Notes: generated by a model from the sequence alone, not told the origin. 64,000 nucleotides of DNA from Clostridia bacterium (GCA_017547805.1 JAFYOR010000010.1:1-64000); one strand, 5' to 3'; positions 1 through 9,343 are shown, counted from the first letter of the stretch. A program made the numbers and translations.

Positions 1-287
1 GCGGAGGGCTGCCCCATGCCAAGGCCTGCGGGCGCAGGTCCGGCGCTCTGCTGCGGCGCAGCTGCGGACGGCTTTTCCGGCGCGGCGGTCGGCTCCTCGG
101 GAACCTGCGGCGCGGCCTCTTCGGGCATTTTCAGCAGGCCTTTGGCTTCTGCCTCGGCCTTGGGAATGATGTTCATCAGGTCAAACTGCGAGTTGCAGTA
201 GCGGCAGTTTGACGGGAGGCGTCTGCCCATGAAGATGTTGGGATGGCGCTTATTCAGACAGAAACAGACAAATTCTTGCTCTTGCAT
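1..287 (-). CDS. Cys4 zinc-ribbon-like protein, 3' end outside window (partial)
   Basis: Last visible gene of the minus-strand operon; 95 codons are present and the frame stays open to the window edge. The ATG at 287 follows a GAGGTGAG ribosome binding site and lies 14 bases after the preceding stop. Cys8, Cys10, Cys28 and Cys31 (CFC ... CRYC) form a plausible zinc knuckle. From about residue 45 the chain becomes rich in Ala, Pro, Glu and Gln, like a flexible linker leading to a domain beyond the edge. Zinc-ribbon plus linker proteins in kinase-containing operons often end in an FHA or similar domain, but that part is not visible here. Function unknown; the gene call itself is reliable. Confidence 0.7.
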   Translation of the reverse strand, partial: MQEQEFVCFCLNKRHPNIFMGRRLPSNCRYCNSQFDLMNIIPKAEAEAKGLLKMPEEAAPQVPEEPTAAPEKPSAAAPQQSAGPAPAGLGMGQPS

Positions 288-301
288 CAAAAACGCTCAC
301 C

Positions 302-1630
302 TCAGTTCATGGTCATGGCTTTTGCTTTGGTTACGGTTCTGCGCTGCGCGTGCTCTGCGGTTTCAAAGGCGATGGCCTCTTCCTGCGCTTCCAGCAGAAT
401 GCGCTGGTCAAAGAGGATGCCGCGCGCCTCCAGATCCGCGCTGATGGCGGGCATGAGGTCGCAGAATTTCTTCGCCTTTTCGCATACGCGCCTACGCTGA
501 TCGCTGGAGACGGAGGTGCCGGCGCTCTTGCCCAGGAACACCATCTCAAACGCGCCGGAATCGCTGCGGGAAACGCGCACGCCGCTTTCCTCGTCCACGG
601 CGAATTCGATATGCAGCGTCTGATCCCCGGCAAACATGGATTCAAACGTGAGACCGTGCGCCTCGAAGACCTCGCGGAAGGAGGTTTCCAGATATTCGCG
701 CTTGCGGCGCTCCACGATGAGATCCTCGATGCGGCTCATCTCGCCGGTAATGCGGCTGATGCCCTCCTGCTCGGAGAGCAGCGGCAGCGCAAACGCCTCG
801 CCGTAAATGCGGTGTACGCGCAGGTAGGAGGCGTACAGTTCGCTCTGCTGCGCCTTCGTCTGCTCCATGGAAGCGGTGAAGGCGGCGGCCTCCTCCTCCC
901 ACTGGGCGACGGTGTCTTCGTTTTGCATCATGAAGATGTTCTGCATGCCCGGCGCGACGGACTCGATTTCCTCGAGCATCTCCTGCGCGCCGAATCCGCC
1001 GAACTCGTCCTGCGCGGCAGCCATGTCGCGCACGCGGCTGACGAACAGATCCCACGGGCGCTTCTGTGCCTTTTTGTGCTGCGTATCGACCTTGATGGAG
1101 ACGAAATCAATGCTCTGGTCGGCGACGGTGCTCTTGACGAGCACCCGGTCGCGCAGCTCCTGCTCGATGCGTTCCTTTTCCTGCGCCTGATGGATGCGCA
1201 TCAGCGCGGCGGGAATCGTTTCGCGCACCATTTCGCGGATGTGCTCGATGTTGCTGGTGGTCACGCCGAAGCGTTCGACGCTCTGCTGCATGTCTTCCAG
1301 CGCGGAGAGCAGTCCTTCTTTTTCCGGCACGTCTTCCATCGCCTCGATGCGGGCGGCAGCCTGCGTCAGCAGCAGATCCGCTTCCTCCTCGATGGACTGC
1401 TGCTTTGTTCTGGCGCTGATCTGCTCTTCCTCGGCGCGCTTGCTGCTTTCGCCTTCCGCGCTCAGATATCCGGCCTGAAGCGCCTGACGGCGGCTGACCT
1501 CGGCGTCATGCTGCGCCTTGAGCTGGGCCGCTTCGCTTTCGATGGCGCGAAGCTCCTGCGTCGCTTCCGCGCGCATGCGGGCGACGATCGAAGCGCGGAT
1601 GTCATAATAGCCGGAGACATAACTGCTCAT
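302..1630 (-). CDS. Coiled-coil protein of the FtsK-kinase operon, unknown function
   Basis: 442 aa. The ATG overlaps the kinase stop codon (ATGA) and has an AAAGGA site inside the kinase gene, so the two are probably translationally coupled. Residues about 15-130 are Glu/Gln/Ala/Arg-rich with heptad character, predicted to form a long coiled coil; further helical stretches follow around 230-310. The last 120 residues look more globular and include a predicted beta segment near TLHIEFAVDEESGVRV. There is no signal peptide, membrane segment or enzymatic motif that I can see. The position suggests a scaffold or kinase-substrate role within the operon; that is inference only. Confidence 0.75.
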   Translation of the reverse strand: MSSYVSGYYDIRASIVARMRAEATQELRAIESEAAQLKAQHDAEVSRRQALQAGYLSAEGESSKRAEEEQISARTKQQSIEEEADLLLTQAAARIEAMEDVPEKEGLLSALEDMQQSVERFGVTTSNIEHIREMVRETIPAALMRIHQAQEKERIEQELRDRVLVKSTVADQSIDFVSIKVDTQHKKAQKRPWDLFVSRVRDMAAAQDEFGGFGAQEMLEEIESVAPGMQNIFMMQNEDTVAQWEEEAAAFTASMEQTKAQQSELYASYLRVHRIYGEAFALPLLSEQEGISRITGEMSRIEDLIVERRKREYLETSFREVFEAHGLTFESMFAGDQTLHIEFAVDEESGVRVSRSDSGAFEMVFLGKSAGTSVSSDQRRRVCEKAKKFCDLMPAISADLEARGILFDQRILLEAQEEAIAFETAEHAQRRTVTKAKAMTMN

Positions 1631-3195
1631 AGCGTGATTCCTTTCATTTCGTTGCGAACGTCGTTAAGGAGCGTGCCTTCGCCGATGAAGGACAGCCATG
1701 CGTCAAGCCGCATGGAATCGTATAGCTGCTGCACGTGCTCATCCAGCGAGCCGTCCACATGGATGAGCCAGTTGGCCAGCTCGGGCAGGGTGTGGAAGAC
1801 CTGATCCTTCCATTTCAGCTCGGGCTTAGAGCCCATGGACTGAAGCAGCTGCGTCATCGCCAGCTCCGGATGGTGCTGCGCCGTCTGGCAGAAGCGCTCC
1901 GCCTGATCGATGGCGGACTGCGCCGCGCGCATATTGCTCAGGTAAATGCCCAGCATGCCCGCGCGCAGGAAATGTGCGCCCGTTCCGCCGGCATAGATAT
2001 TGTCCGTATCCAGCATGCGGTTGACAAAGTCCTCGATGCTGTCAAAATGTTCGCCGTACCAGTAGAAGTCGTCGGAGCAGGACAGGGTGTGCAGCAGGCG
2101 GAAGAGGCCTTCGCTTTTGTCAAATGCTTTTTCGCATTCGCTGCACAGCTCGTAATGGCGCAGATCAAACTGGCGCAGGAAGGGACTCAGCTGCTTTTGT
2201 TCCAGCATGAAGCAGCCCAGCTCCCAGTTTTTTCCGCATTCTTCAATCAGCTCTGCAATGTCGCAGATCGGATGATGATCAAACCACAGCGCCTGAATCA
2301 TCGTTTTTTTCGTGATCTGTTTCGTCTCGTGCAGCTGGATTTCCGTATCGGCAATCCGGTAGGTTTTCATCCACTGGCGAACGCCCGCCGCGCCCATCCG
2401 CTGACCGGGCTCGTTGGTGATCAGGCCGCTGATCAGCGTGCCGAGCTTGGCGCTGACGTTTTCCGGCATCAGGCTGCCGCGCATCCACGCGCGCCGCTGC
2501 TGCATTTCGGTCTTTCCGTGCAGGGGCGATGCGCCGGAGAGCAGGGAGATGAGCGTGATGCCCATGGAACAGAAATCGGATGCGGGGCTGGCTTCGCTGC
2601 TGCCGCTTGCAAGCACCTCGGGCGCCATGTATTCCGGCGTGCCGCAGGGGCCGTCGGTTTTTGCGCCGCGCACAGGGCTGGCGATGTCAAAATCGCCCAG
2701 CGCGATGGATTCGTTCTTTCGGATCCAGAAGATGTTGGAAGGCTTGACGTCGTTGTGCAGCAGCTGGTTGTTGTGCAGCACGCTCAGCGCATGCGTCAGC
2801 TGCGGAACGATGACGTTCATGATGACGTCGTCGCTGAGCACGGCGCCTTCCAGCGTACCCTCTTCCATATACGGGGCAACCTCGTAGGGCTTGCCCTCGT
2901 GCGTGCCCAGATCAAGGATGGGCATCAGGCGGCTGTCCTGCAGACGGGAAATCTTCTTGAGCGCGGGCAGGTTGCTTTGCGGCCCGTTGTAGAGCTTGAG
3001 CACGGCGTTTTCCTGCGTGCTGCTGCGGGCCAGATAAAGCGTGCAGTGCTCCCGTGTTTCAAGCACGCGCACAAGCGTCCACTTGCCCACGGACTGATTC
3101 AGGCTTTCCTGCGAGGAAGCGCCGGCGATGAAATGACCGGGGCGCAGGGTGGCGGCGTCCTTGAGTTCTCCCGGACGCAGGGTGCGTTCGTCCAT
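1627..3195 (-). CDS. Hanks-type Ser/Thr protein kinase with unknown C-terminal region
   Basis: 522 aa from the ATG at 3195, chosen over GTG/ATG at 3204/3201 because GAGAGG sits 8 bases upstream. Kinase landmarks are visible: beta-3 Lys67 (AVLKLY), catalytic loop HNDVKPSN with Asp149, Lys151 and Asn154, a DFD instead of DFG (Asp168 retained), and the APE motif at about 191-193 after GTPEYM. The key catalytic residues are present, so activity is likely despite HRD to HND and DFG to DFD changes. About 250 residues after the kinase fold are unrecognised and contain no membrane helix or PASTA repeat, unlike PrkC/Stk1 kinases. Expected role: cytoplasmic phosphorylation of an operon partner (inference). 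Confidence 0.88.
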   Translation of the reverse strand: MDERTLRPGELKDAATLRPGHFIAGASSQESLNQSVGKWTLVRVLETREHCTLYLARSSTQENAVLKLYNGPQSNLPALKKISRLQDSRLMPILDLGTHEGKPYEVAPYMEEGTLEGAVLSDDVIMNVIVPQLTHALSVLHNNQLLHNDVKPSNIFWIRKNESIALGDFDIASPVRGAKTDGPCGTPEYMAPEVLASGSSEASPASDFCSMGITLISLLSGASPLHGKTEMQQRRAWMRGSLMPENVSAKLGTLISGLITNEPGQRMGAAGVRQWMKTYRIADTEIQLHETKQITKKTMIQALWFDHHPICDIAELIEECGKNWELGCFMLEQKQLSPFLRQFDLRHYELCSECEKAFDKSEGLFRLLHTLSCSDDFYWYGEHFDSIEDFVNRMLDTDNIYAGGTGAHFLRAGMLGIYLSNMRAAQSAIDQAERFCQTAQHHPELAMTQLLQSMGSKPELKWKDQVFHTLPELANWLIHVDGSLDEHVQQLYDSMRLDAWLSFIGEGTLLNDVRNEMKGITL

Positions 3196-3249
3196 GTTCA
3201 TCACCTCTCTTTCGTGCTGTTGGTGGCGGTCCGGCTTTGCCGGGCGCGG

Positions 3250-3825
3250 TCAGGGCGCGCCGGCGTCCCTGTCAAGGGGCGCGACGCCGATGAGGAACAG
3301 CTGACCCCGCTCATCCACGCATTGCATGCGGCGGGGGCGGCTGGTAAAGTCAAGATAACGGTCGCGGCGTCTGAATACGTGAAGGCGCTGGTTGGCGGAG
3401 CCCATCAGTCCGACGCCGGTGTTGCGCGTCCGGTCGTATGCGCCGTCCGCGAGCGCGGCGATGTGGGAAAGAATCCAGTCGGTATCCCGGTCGCTGCGCG
3501 CACGCAGTTCTTCTATCGTATATCCGGTATACACGAGAATGTCGTCCGTGTGATGGTCAAGAAACCACGCCGTCAGAAGGCGCAGCGCGGCGGGCTGGTC
3601 AAAGGGCTCTCCCCCGCTGACGGTCATGCCGTCCGGGGCGATGTCCCCGGGGATGCGGTCAAGCACATCCTCCATGGCGACTGTGTCCTGGGTGAAGGGC
3701 TGCATCTCGGGGCTCATGCAGTCCGGGCAGCGCTTTTTGCAGCCCTGAAACCATACGCCCAGACGGCGGCCTTCGCCAAGGCTTGTCACCGGAAAGTAGA
3801 TTCTGTTCAGGCCGCAGGCGGTCAT
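3250..3825 (-). CDS. Radical SAM protein, NrdG-like small activase family
   Basis: 191 aa. The start at 3825 overlaps the preceding stop by four bases (ATGA) and has GGTGAGG upstream; a longer in-frame start lies inside the upstream gene and is not needed. Residues GCKKRCPDC give the CX3CX2C radical-SAM iron-sulfur motif (Cys29, Cys33, Cys36), and SGGEP at 70-74 is the SAM-binding motif. Size and layout match the minimal activating-enzyme group (anaerobic ribonucleotide reductase activase and pyruvate formate-lyase activase relatives). No glycyl-radical enzyme lies beside it, so its target is unknown; a peptide-modifying role on an operon product is possible but unproven. Confidence 0.87.
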   Translation of the reverse strand: MTACGLNRIYFPVTSLGEGRRLGVWFQGCKKRCPDCMSPEMQPFTQDTVAMEDVLDRIPGDIAPDGMTVSGGEPFDQPAALRLLTAWFLDHHTDDILVYTGYTIEELRARSDRDTDWILSHIAALADGAYDRTRNTGVGLMGSANQRLHVFRRRDRYLDFTSRPRRMQCVDERGQLFLIGVAPLDRDAGAP

Positions 3826-4844
3826 AGCTTCTGCCTCACCTTGCCAAGGCAGGACAGGCAGAGCATCGCTTCTGCGCCCTCTGCCCCGCAGTAAAGGCAT
3901 TTGCCCCGCTGCGTGCGCAGCTGCAGCGCACGCGAACACAGCGCGGCGGAAACCGCCGCGAAGAAGTGCGCGGGCTCCACGGCATAAAACCGTCCGCCGA
4001 AGCACTGGTCAAGCACCTGCGTCGGCGTGCTGGTCAGGTGGCAGTTGGTCAGCATATCCGATGTTACGGTGTAGTAGATACCTTCCTTCTGCGCGCGCTG
4101 CATGACGGCGGGCGTCAGGTTGGTGATCGCGCCGATACCCTGCCACGCTTCGCTGGATCCGCTGCCGACGATCTGATGCTCGCCCGGCAGCAGGCGGCGC
4201 TTGAGCGCGCGCGGCTCGGATTGCACATAGACGGGCAGGCGGGCCATGGGACCGATCTTCGCCTGCTCCCGGTACTGGTAAGACCAGACGCCAAAGCGCC
4301 GGCTGCGCTGCGTCAGGGCAAGCGCCGGCAGCACTTCCTTGGCGTAGTACTGATAATAAGAGGAGGCGTCGGGATGGACGTAATGCAGCGGGGACAGCTT
4401 TGAAACCGCCTTGCCGCCGGCCGCTGCCGCCAGACGGTACATCTCAAGACAGATGGCGTCGTACAGGCGCTTGGCAGCGTCGTTTGATTCTTCCTTAAAG
4501 ACGATGTGCATGCGCTCGGCATCGAGCTTTCCCGGGCTTGCGATGGCCGCAAGCGTTTCGCTGCGCAGGTCTTCCGCGCTGAGCTGCAGCTTGGTCAGCT
4601 GCTTGTACATCGGGCGGAATGCGCGGATTTCCCGGATGGCGCCGGCCTGACGCAGGAACGTATCCAGCCGGGCGTAAAACTCCCTGCCGCCTGCGGAAAG
4701 ATAGAGCGTGGAGGGAAGCAGGAACGGCTCCAGCCGGGCCTGCGCATCCCGGATAAGCTCACTGCGCAGCCGGTCCACCAGCGGTCCGGGATGATCCAGC
4801 CGCTTGGAAAGCTGTTCAAAGAAGATGATCGTCAAATCGTTCAT
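3822..4844 (-). CDS. Unknown 340-aa protein with C-terminal Cys4 knuckle
   Basis: The start has AGGAG six bases upstream and the stop overlaps the radical-SAM start. Most of the protein is predicted alpha/beta without a motif I recognise. The C terminus carries Cys316-x2-Cys319 ... Cys329-x2-Cys332 (CLYC and CLSC), a typical small zinc ribbon. A second Cys4 protein lies at the downstream end of the operon. No signal peptide or membrane segment is visible. The tight coupling to the radical-SAM gene suggests the two products act together, for example with this protein as substrate or adaptor (inference). Confidence 0.72.
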   Translation of the reverse strand: MNDLTIIFFEQLSKRLDHPGPLVDRLRSELIRDAQARLEPFLLPSTLYLSAGGREFYARLDTFLRQAGAIREIRAFRPMYKQLTKLQLSAEDLRSETLAAIASPGKLDAERMHIVFKEESNDAAKRLYDAICLEMYRLAAAAGGKAVSKLSPLHYVHPDASSYYQYYAKEVLPALALTQRSRRFGVWSYQYREQAKIGPMARLPVYVQSEPRALKRRLLPGEHQIVGSGSSEAWQGIGAITNLTPAVMQRAQKEGIYYTVTSDMLTNCHLTSTPTQVLDQCFGGRFYAVEPAHFFAAVSAALCSRALQLRTQRGKCLYCGAEGAEAMLCLSCLGKVRQKL

Positions 4845-4865
4845 TTGCGACTCCTGCCGTGAAAA

Positions 4866-5627
4866 TCAGTAATTGAGTCGGGAGAGCCGCTGGCGCACGC
4901 TTTGGGCGGCCATGCTCAGGGCTTCCTGACGGTTGCGGTATCCGGCTTCCTGCAGCCGCTCTGCCTCGGTGATGGTGTCCATCACGGCGGCGAGCATCCG
5001 CTGGGAGGAGAGCACCATGGACCGCTCCGCGGCTTCGCCGTTGGACGGCAGACGCCTGGTGATCAGCGCGGAAATGCGCTCGCGGGACGCGCCGCACTGC
5101 GGCGCTGTGTAAACGGGCAGGAACGCCAGCAGCGGATTCATGCCGGGACGCCTGTCCATGAGCGCTATGGCGTTGGTGGCCTCGTCCATGGCGCCGGCGC
5201 CCAGCTTGGTGAGCGCGTAGAGGAAAAGCTCCTCATCGGGCAGCTGCGCCGGTTCTTCAGTATCACAGATGACCATTTCGCCCGCGTCTGCGCGTTCCCA
5301 GGCGGCGACGGGGGGCCGCTCCTCAAACCTGCGGCGCAGGAAATACGCCTGCAGGTTGTCCTCGTCGATGTCGGGCGGCGTGTCGTCGTCCTGATGCGAG
5401 GGGAGGATGCTGTACTGCGTGCTTTTCTGTATAGGCGCGGGCTCGTCGTCCTCGTCGTAGCTGTCGGGGGTGAGGAACGCCTGGGCCGGCGCGTCGGGCT
5501 GTTCCTGCGTGGCCCGTGCATAGATATCCGGGTAGGAGACGCGGATCTGCTGGTCAAGCACCTCTGCCTGCCGAAGCAGTTCGTCCAGCGCGTCAAAATT
5601 CAGTTCATCCGATTGCGATGCGGCCAT
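4866..5627 (-). CDS. Acidic hypothetical protein of the FtsK-kinase operon
   Basis: 253 aa with AAAGGAG nine bases before the ATG, 21 bases upstream of the next gene. The N-terminal half (about residues 55-100) is strongly Asp/Glu/Pro-rich and probably disordered; the C-terminal half (about 120-253) is predicted helical. There is no catalytic motif, signal peptide or membrane helix. I do not recognise a family. Operon membership is the only functional clue. Confidence 0.68.
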   Translation of the reverse strand: MAASQSDELNFDALDELLRQAEVLDQQIRVSYPDIYARATQEQPDAPAQAFLTPDSYDEDDEPAPIQKSTQYSILPSHQDDDTPPDIDEDNLQAYFLRRRFEERPPVAAWERADAGEMVICDTEEPAQLPDEELFLYALTKLGAGAMDEATNAIALMDRRPGMNPLLAFLPVYTAPQCGASRERISALITRRLPSNGEAAERSMVLSSQRMLAAVMDTITEAERLQEAGYRNRQEALSMAAQSVRQRLSRLNY

Positions 5628-5676
5628 ATCGATCTGCTCCTTTGCTTGGCTGCGCCCGTGCGCGCGGATGAATGGG

Positions 5677-5907
5677 TTACATGACCAGCATGGTCATGAT
5701 CAGGAAAATCGCTCCGCCGGCGATGCCGCCGGAGACGATCAGGTTCAGGGTTTTGTTGCGGGCGGCGGCGAGCTTGCGGGCAAGCTTGGCACGGTCGTTC
5801 CATGCGGTTCTGCGCGTGTTGAGCGCCGTCTCAAATTCGTCCATCGCGCGGACGTATTCATCGATGTCGCGAACCATTTTCGCTTCGAGCTTTTCCAGAT
5901 TTTCCAT
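5677..5907 (-). CDS. Small coiled-coil protein with C-terminal membrane helix
   Basis: 76 aa, GGGAGG upstream of the ATG, between the FtsK-like ATPase and the acidic protein. Residues 1-52 are highly charged and helical; residues about 54-76 (NLIVSGGIAGGAIFLIMTMLVM) form one hydrophobic segment ending at the C terminus, a tail-anchor arrangement. It could tether the operon complex to the membrane, since the large ATPase lacks an obvious membrane segment. It is near WXG100 size but lacks a WXG motif, so I do not call it an Esx substrate. Confidence 0.72.
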   Translation of the reverse strand: MENLEKLEAKMVRDIDEYVRAMDEFETALNTRRTAWNDRAKLARKLAAARNKTLNLIVSGGIAGGAIFLIMTMLVM

Positions 5908-5943
5908 GATAATACCTCCCGTTTGGGTCGTGCTGTCGGCGGC

Positions 5944-8900
5944 TTACTTCATATGGCGCTTGACTGCCTCGGTGAACTCATGCAGCCACTTGTCCGACGG
6001 AATGCTGAACAGCTTGACGAGCTGGTTGTCGCCGTCCAGGTTGTAGGACAGCGCGTTGCGCTCGTCCATGGTGGACGGCTTCTTGTCCTGCACGAAGTAG
6101 GAGTAGAGTTCATCTTCCGTGCTGTCAAAGATGAGGCGCTGCTCAAAGTCGCCGAGCATGTCGCCGTAGAACTGCTGGAACATCGCCGGGGCGTTGGCCC
6201 AGATGATGAAGTTGAATCCCTTCTGCGGACCTTCGTGCACGAGCCTGGCCAGCACGTCACGCGGCTTGACGGAATAGGTGCTGCCCTCGGTGAGCCGGCG
6301 GGCGCGGTTGATGCCAAAGAAGATGACGAAGTGCTGCGCCTCGTCCGCGCCGGCGTTCATTTCCTCCTCGAGAATCTGCATGCCGGAGAGCATGTCGCTG
6401 CCGCGGAAGACGCGGAAGGCGTCGGGCACGAGGTCAAGCAGCGTGTGCAGCAGCGTCTTCTGACCGTAGGCCATCTGCGCCGGGTTGCTGAAGTCAAAGA
6501 GCGTGATGACCGGACGGGTGATTGCGCCTTCCGTGCGGATGGTTTCAAGCAGCAGGCTCATTGCGGCGAAGCCGGCGATGCTGCCCGCGGTTTCCTCCTT
6601 GGAGCCGACAAGGAGCAGGTTCTGTCCCACGGCGGAGGAAAGCGCCGGATAGAAGGTGTTGACCATGCTCAGACCGTCGCCCATCCACAGGCGGTAGCTC
6701 ATGGAGCGGCTGCGGGCGATGGTGTTGCTCTTTGCCAGCACGGTCAGCTCGTTTGCCTCGATATCGTTGATGTCCGCGCTGAGCAGGCGCTGGTTCGCCG
6801 GGCGGCGCAGGTTCGCGTTCTGGCGCTGCAGCGCTTCCAGATGGTCAAGGATCTGATGAGCTTCGTTGTCTTCGATACGGGTGCTGCGGAATTCGTGGTT
6901 GTAATCTTTGTGACCGGTGTAACCATTGAAGACAGCCTTGCCGGTGTCGTAGGTTTCCAGACGGGAGATGATTTCGTTATCGCTGGCCAGAATGGTGGCG
7001 GCGGACGCCGGATTATTCTTGAGCGCAATGCGCACGCCGATGTTGTTGTACAGGCTCTCCTTGAGGCCGACGACGTTGGCCCAGTCCTGCGTGGCGAGGA
7101 TCATCTGGATGCCGAAGGCGGAGCCGCCCATCAGGATGAGCGTTTCCAACAGGCTCGCGCATTCCTGTGTGATCGGATCATCGGCCTTGTCGAACAGGCC
7201 CTGCACTTCGTCCATGACCACGACCAGGCGCGGCATGATTTCGTCAAGCCGGTTTTCATCGCGCATCAGCTTGTTGTAGGCCTCGATGCGGTTGGTGCCG
7301 CTGCCTCTGAACTTCTGGGCGCGCAGGCTCTGTTCGTTGACCAGATCGCGCAGGACGGAGAGGGCGAAGAGCTTTTCAGCATTGATGGCGACGACGCGCA
7401 GATGGGCCAGATTCATATGCTGGGCATAGCGCTTGAACTCGACGCCGTCCTTCAGGTCGACCAGATACATCTGGACTTCATCGGGGCTGTAGGTCATGAG
7501 GATGTTGGTGATGATGTTATGAAGCAGCGTTGACTTGCCCGAGCCGATGGTGCCGCCGATCATCGCATGGTAGTTGTGTGCGCGGCCGCCATCGCTCTTT
7601 CCGCCCAGCTCCAGCCTGACGTGCTTGTTGGCGCCCTCAAGACCAATCGGAATGCTGATGCCGTTGGAGGCATCGTAGGACATAAACTGGAATCCCTTCG
7701 GGAAGTCAGGATAGATATCAGTCAGATCGATGGTAATTCTATCAGATTCCAAGATACCTTTTCTGATTTTCTCGATGGTATCAAAAACGATATCATCGTT
7801 GACGCAAGACATCGGCAGGAAGCGCAGCGGACGATTGTTGATCACGTCAGAGGTGAACATGGCTTCCTCGTGCAGGGTGAAGCTGTTCATCGACTGACAG
7901 ATGCGCTGCACGGCGGGGTTCATGGATTCGGCCACGGCGTCCATGTCGGCGGCGATGAGCGCGTAGACACCGGTGGTCGCGCCGTTGGTGACGATACTCT
8001 CCAGCATGTCAAGGGCGGCGGGGGTAAAGTGGCGCGGGAAATCCATGATCACCAGGAAGCGCAGCGGCTCCGCGTTCTTGCCGGCAGATGCGTTGTATTC
8101 AAGGATGTTTTCATAGCGGCCCTGCAGGCAGCGCTGGTGGATGTCACTGATGTGGCTGATGATCGTCTGTAGGCGCTCCTCGATGCGGTTTTCTTCGTGC
8201 CAGATACGCGTGTCGATGACGCGCTCGTCATCCTTGCCCCAAGGAGAGAACATGGAGAATGTCTCAGCTCGTTTAAATGGATCGATCATCGTCAGCCATG
8301 CCTTACCGCAGGGAACGGACATCATCAGCCGCATGACCATGGACTGCATGTGCGTAACCATCTCGTCACGGGTTTTCTGGTTGAACTGGAACATGGAGGA
8401 GAAGCGGTTATCGGCGAAGCCGTAGCCGTAGGGGAACTTGAGATAGGTGCGGCGGCCGAGCTTTTCCACCATGTAGCCGCAGCTGGCGGAGAGCGCCTGA
8501 CGCTTGCATTCGTCGTCCAGCTCGTCGGTGATGTCATAGCCCGCGTAGCCAAAGCACACCTCGTCCGGGAAGGCCTTGGGCGGGACGTAGTTTTCGTGCG
8601 TGGGGATGACCTGATGCAGGCGCTCAAACATTGCGTGCATGCCCTGCGGATCCAACGTCGTGGAGAATGCCGTCACCAGATCGTCGTTGAGCTGGGTCTT
8701 GTACTGCTGATACCGGTTCTGCGCGTCAGTCATCAGGCGCGTGAATTCGGCTTCCTCCTGCGCGCTCTGGGACGCAAAGCGGCGGCGGGCAAACTCGTTT
8801 TCCTCGTTGAACTGCTGCTCGGCGGCATGCGCGACGGCGGCGGCGTCCTGCTTGAAGCGGGACATCATTTCCTGCGCAGCGCTCATGTGGGCGATGAGCT

Positions 8901-9288
8901 CCTCGTTATCGCCGGGCTTGAAGTGGGGCGCGCTTTGAGAGGTGCGGCGCATGTCGGTCAGTTCCTGAATCATGCCGGCGTAGCCCCTGCTGGCGATGGG
9001 GGAACTCAGGCTGGCATTGATAGAGAACAGGCCGCGCTCATACAGCTTGCGCTGCATTTTTTCCATGTGGTCGCGGGAATGATCGAGGGTATCGTCCCAG
9101 GCGGCCTTGCGACGCTTGGCCTCGGTCAGGCTGGCGTCGCGCTTGCTCGTGATGCTCTTGATGTTGGCCTGATGCGTGCTTTCGGTGTTGCTCTTGGTGC
9201 GCTCCCAGTCCTTCTGGATGCTTGCGCCTTTCTGGTCATATACAGTCAGGGTGTCTGCGATTTCGCGCATCTTATCAACCATGTACAT
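5944..9288 (-). CDS. FtsK/SpoIIIE-like (HerA-FtsK superfamily) ATPase, coiled-coil N terminus
   Basis: 1114 aa, start preceded by GGAGG with 10-base spacing. Residues about 1-250 are largely coiled coil. The FtsK-type motor carries Walker A GGTIGSGKST at 578-587 (Lys585) and Walker B VVVMDE ending at Asp693-Glu694, followed by a sensor-like ILATQDW. A second ATPase-like unit from about residue 860 has only a degenerate P-loop (LLVGSKEETAG) and probably lacks hydrolysis. Tandem motor units recall EssC-type secretion ATPases, but the FHA and membrane domains of EssC are absent. It could pump DNA or protein; the sequence does not decide which. It is the probable engine of the operon. Confidence 0.88.
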   Translation of the reverse strand: MYMVDKMREIADTLTVYDQKGASIQKDWERTKSNTESTHQANIKSITSKRDASLTEAKRRKAAWDDTLDHSRDHMEKMQRKLYERGLFSINASLSSPIASRGYAGMIQELTDMRRTSQSAPHFKPGDNEELIAHMSAAQEMMSRFKQDAAAVAHAAEQQFNEENEFARRRFASQSAQEEAEFTRLMTDAQNRYQQYKTQLNDDLVTAFSTTLDPQGMHAMFERLHQVIPTHENYVPPKAFPDEVCFGYAGYDITDELDDECKRQALSASCGYMVEKLGRRTYLKFPYGYGFADNRFSSMFQFNQKTRDEMVTHMQSMVMRLMMSVPCGKAWLTMIDPFKRAETFSMFSPWGKDDERVIDTRIWHEENRIEERLQTIISHISDIHQRCLQGRYENILEYNASAGKNAEPLRFLVIMDFPRHFTPAALDMLESIVTNGATTGVYALIAADMDAVAESMNPAVQRICQSMNSFTLHEEAMFTSDVINNRPLRFLPMSCVNDDIVFDTIEKIRKGILESDRITIDLTDIYPDFPKGFQFMSYDASNGISIPIGLEGANKHVRLELGGKSDGGRAHNYHAMIGGTIGSGKSTLLHNIITNILMTYSPDEVQMYLVDLKDGVEFKRYAQHMNLAHLRVVAINAEKLFALSVLRDLVNEQSLRAQKFRGSGTNRIEAYNKLMRDENRLDEIMPRLVVVMDEVQGLFDKADDPITQECASLLETLILMGGSAFGIQMILATQDWANVVGLKESLYNNIGVRIALKNNPASAATILASDNEIISRLETYDTGKAVFNGYTGHKDYNHEFRSTRIEDNEAHQILDHLEALQRQNANLRRPANQRLLSADINDIEANELTVLAKSNTIARSRSMSYRLWMGDGLSMVNTFYPALSSAVGQNLLLVGSKEETAGSIAGFAAMSLLLETIRTEGAITRPVITLFDFSNPAQMAYGQKTLLHTLLDLVPDAFRVFRGSDMLSGMQILEEEMNAGADEAQHFVIFFGINRARRLTEGSTYSVKPRDVLARLVHEGPQKGFNFIIWANAPAMFQQFYGDMLGDFEQRLIFDSTEDELYSYFVQDKKPSTMDERNALSYNLDGDNQLVKLFSIPSDKWLHEFTEAVKRHMK

Positions 9289-9343
9289 ATCAGAAATTCC
9301 TCCTGTGGATCAGAATTGAATCTTCATGCTGACGATTTGGGGG

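Noticed and set aside
3250..3825. Anaerobic ribonucleotide reductase activase (nrdG)
   Set aside because: Motifs fit the family, but there is no nrdD nearby and the operon context points elsewhere.
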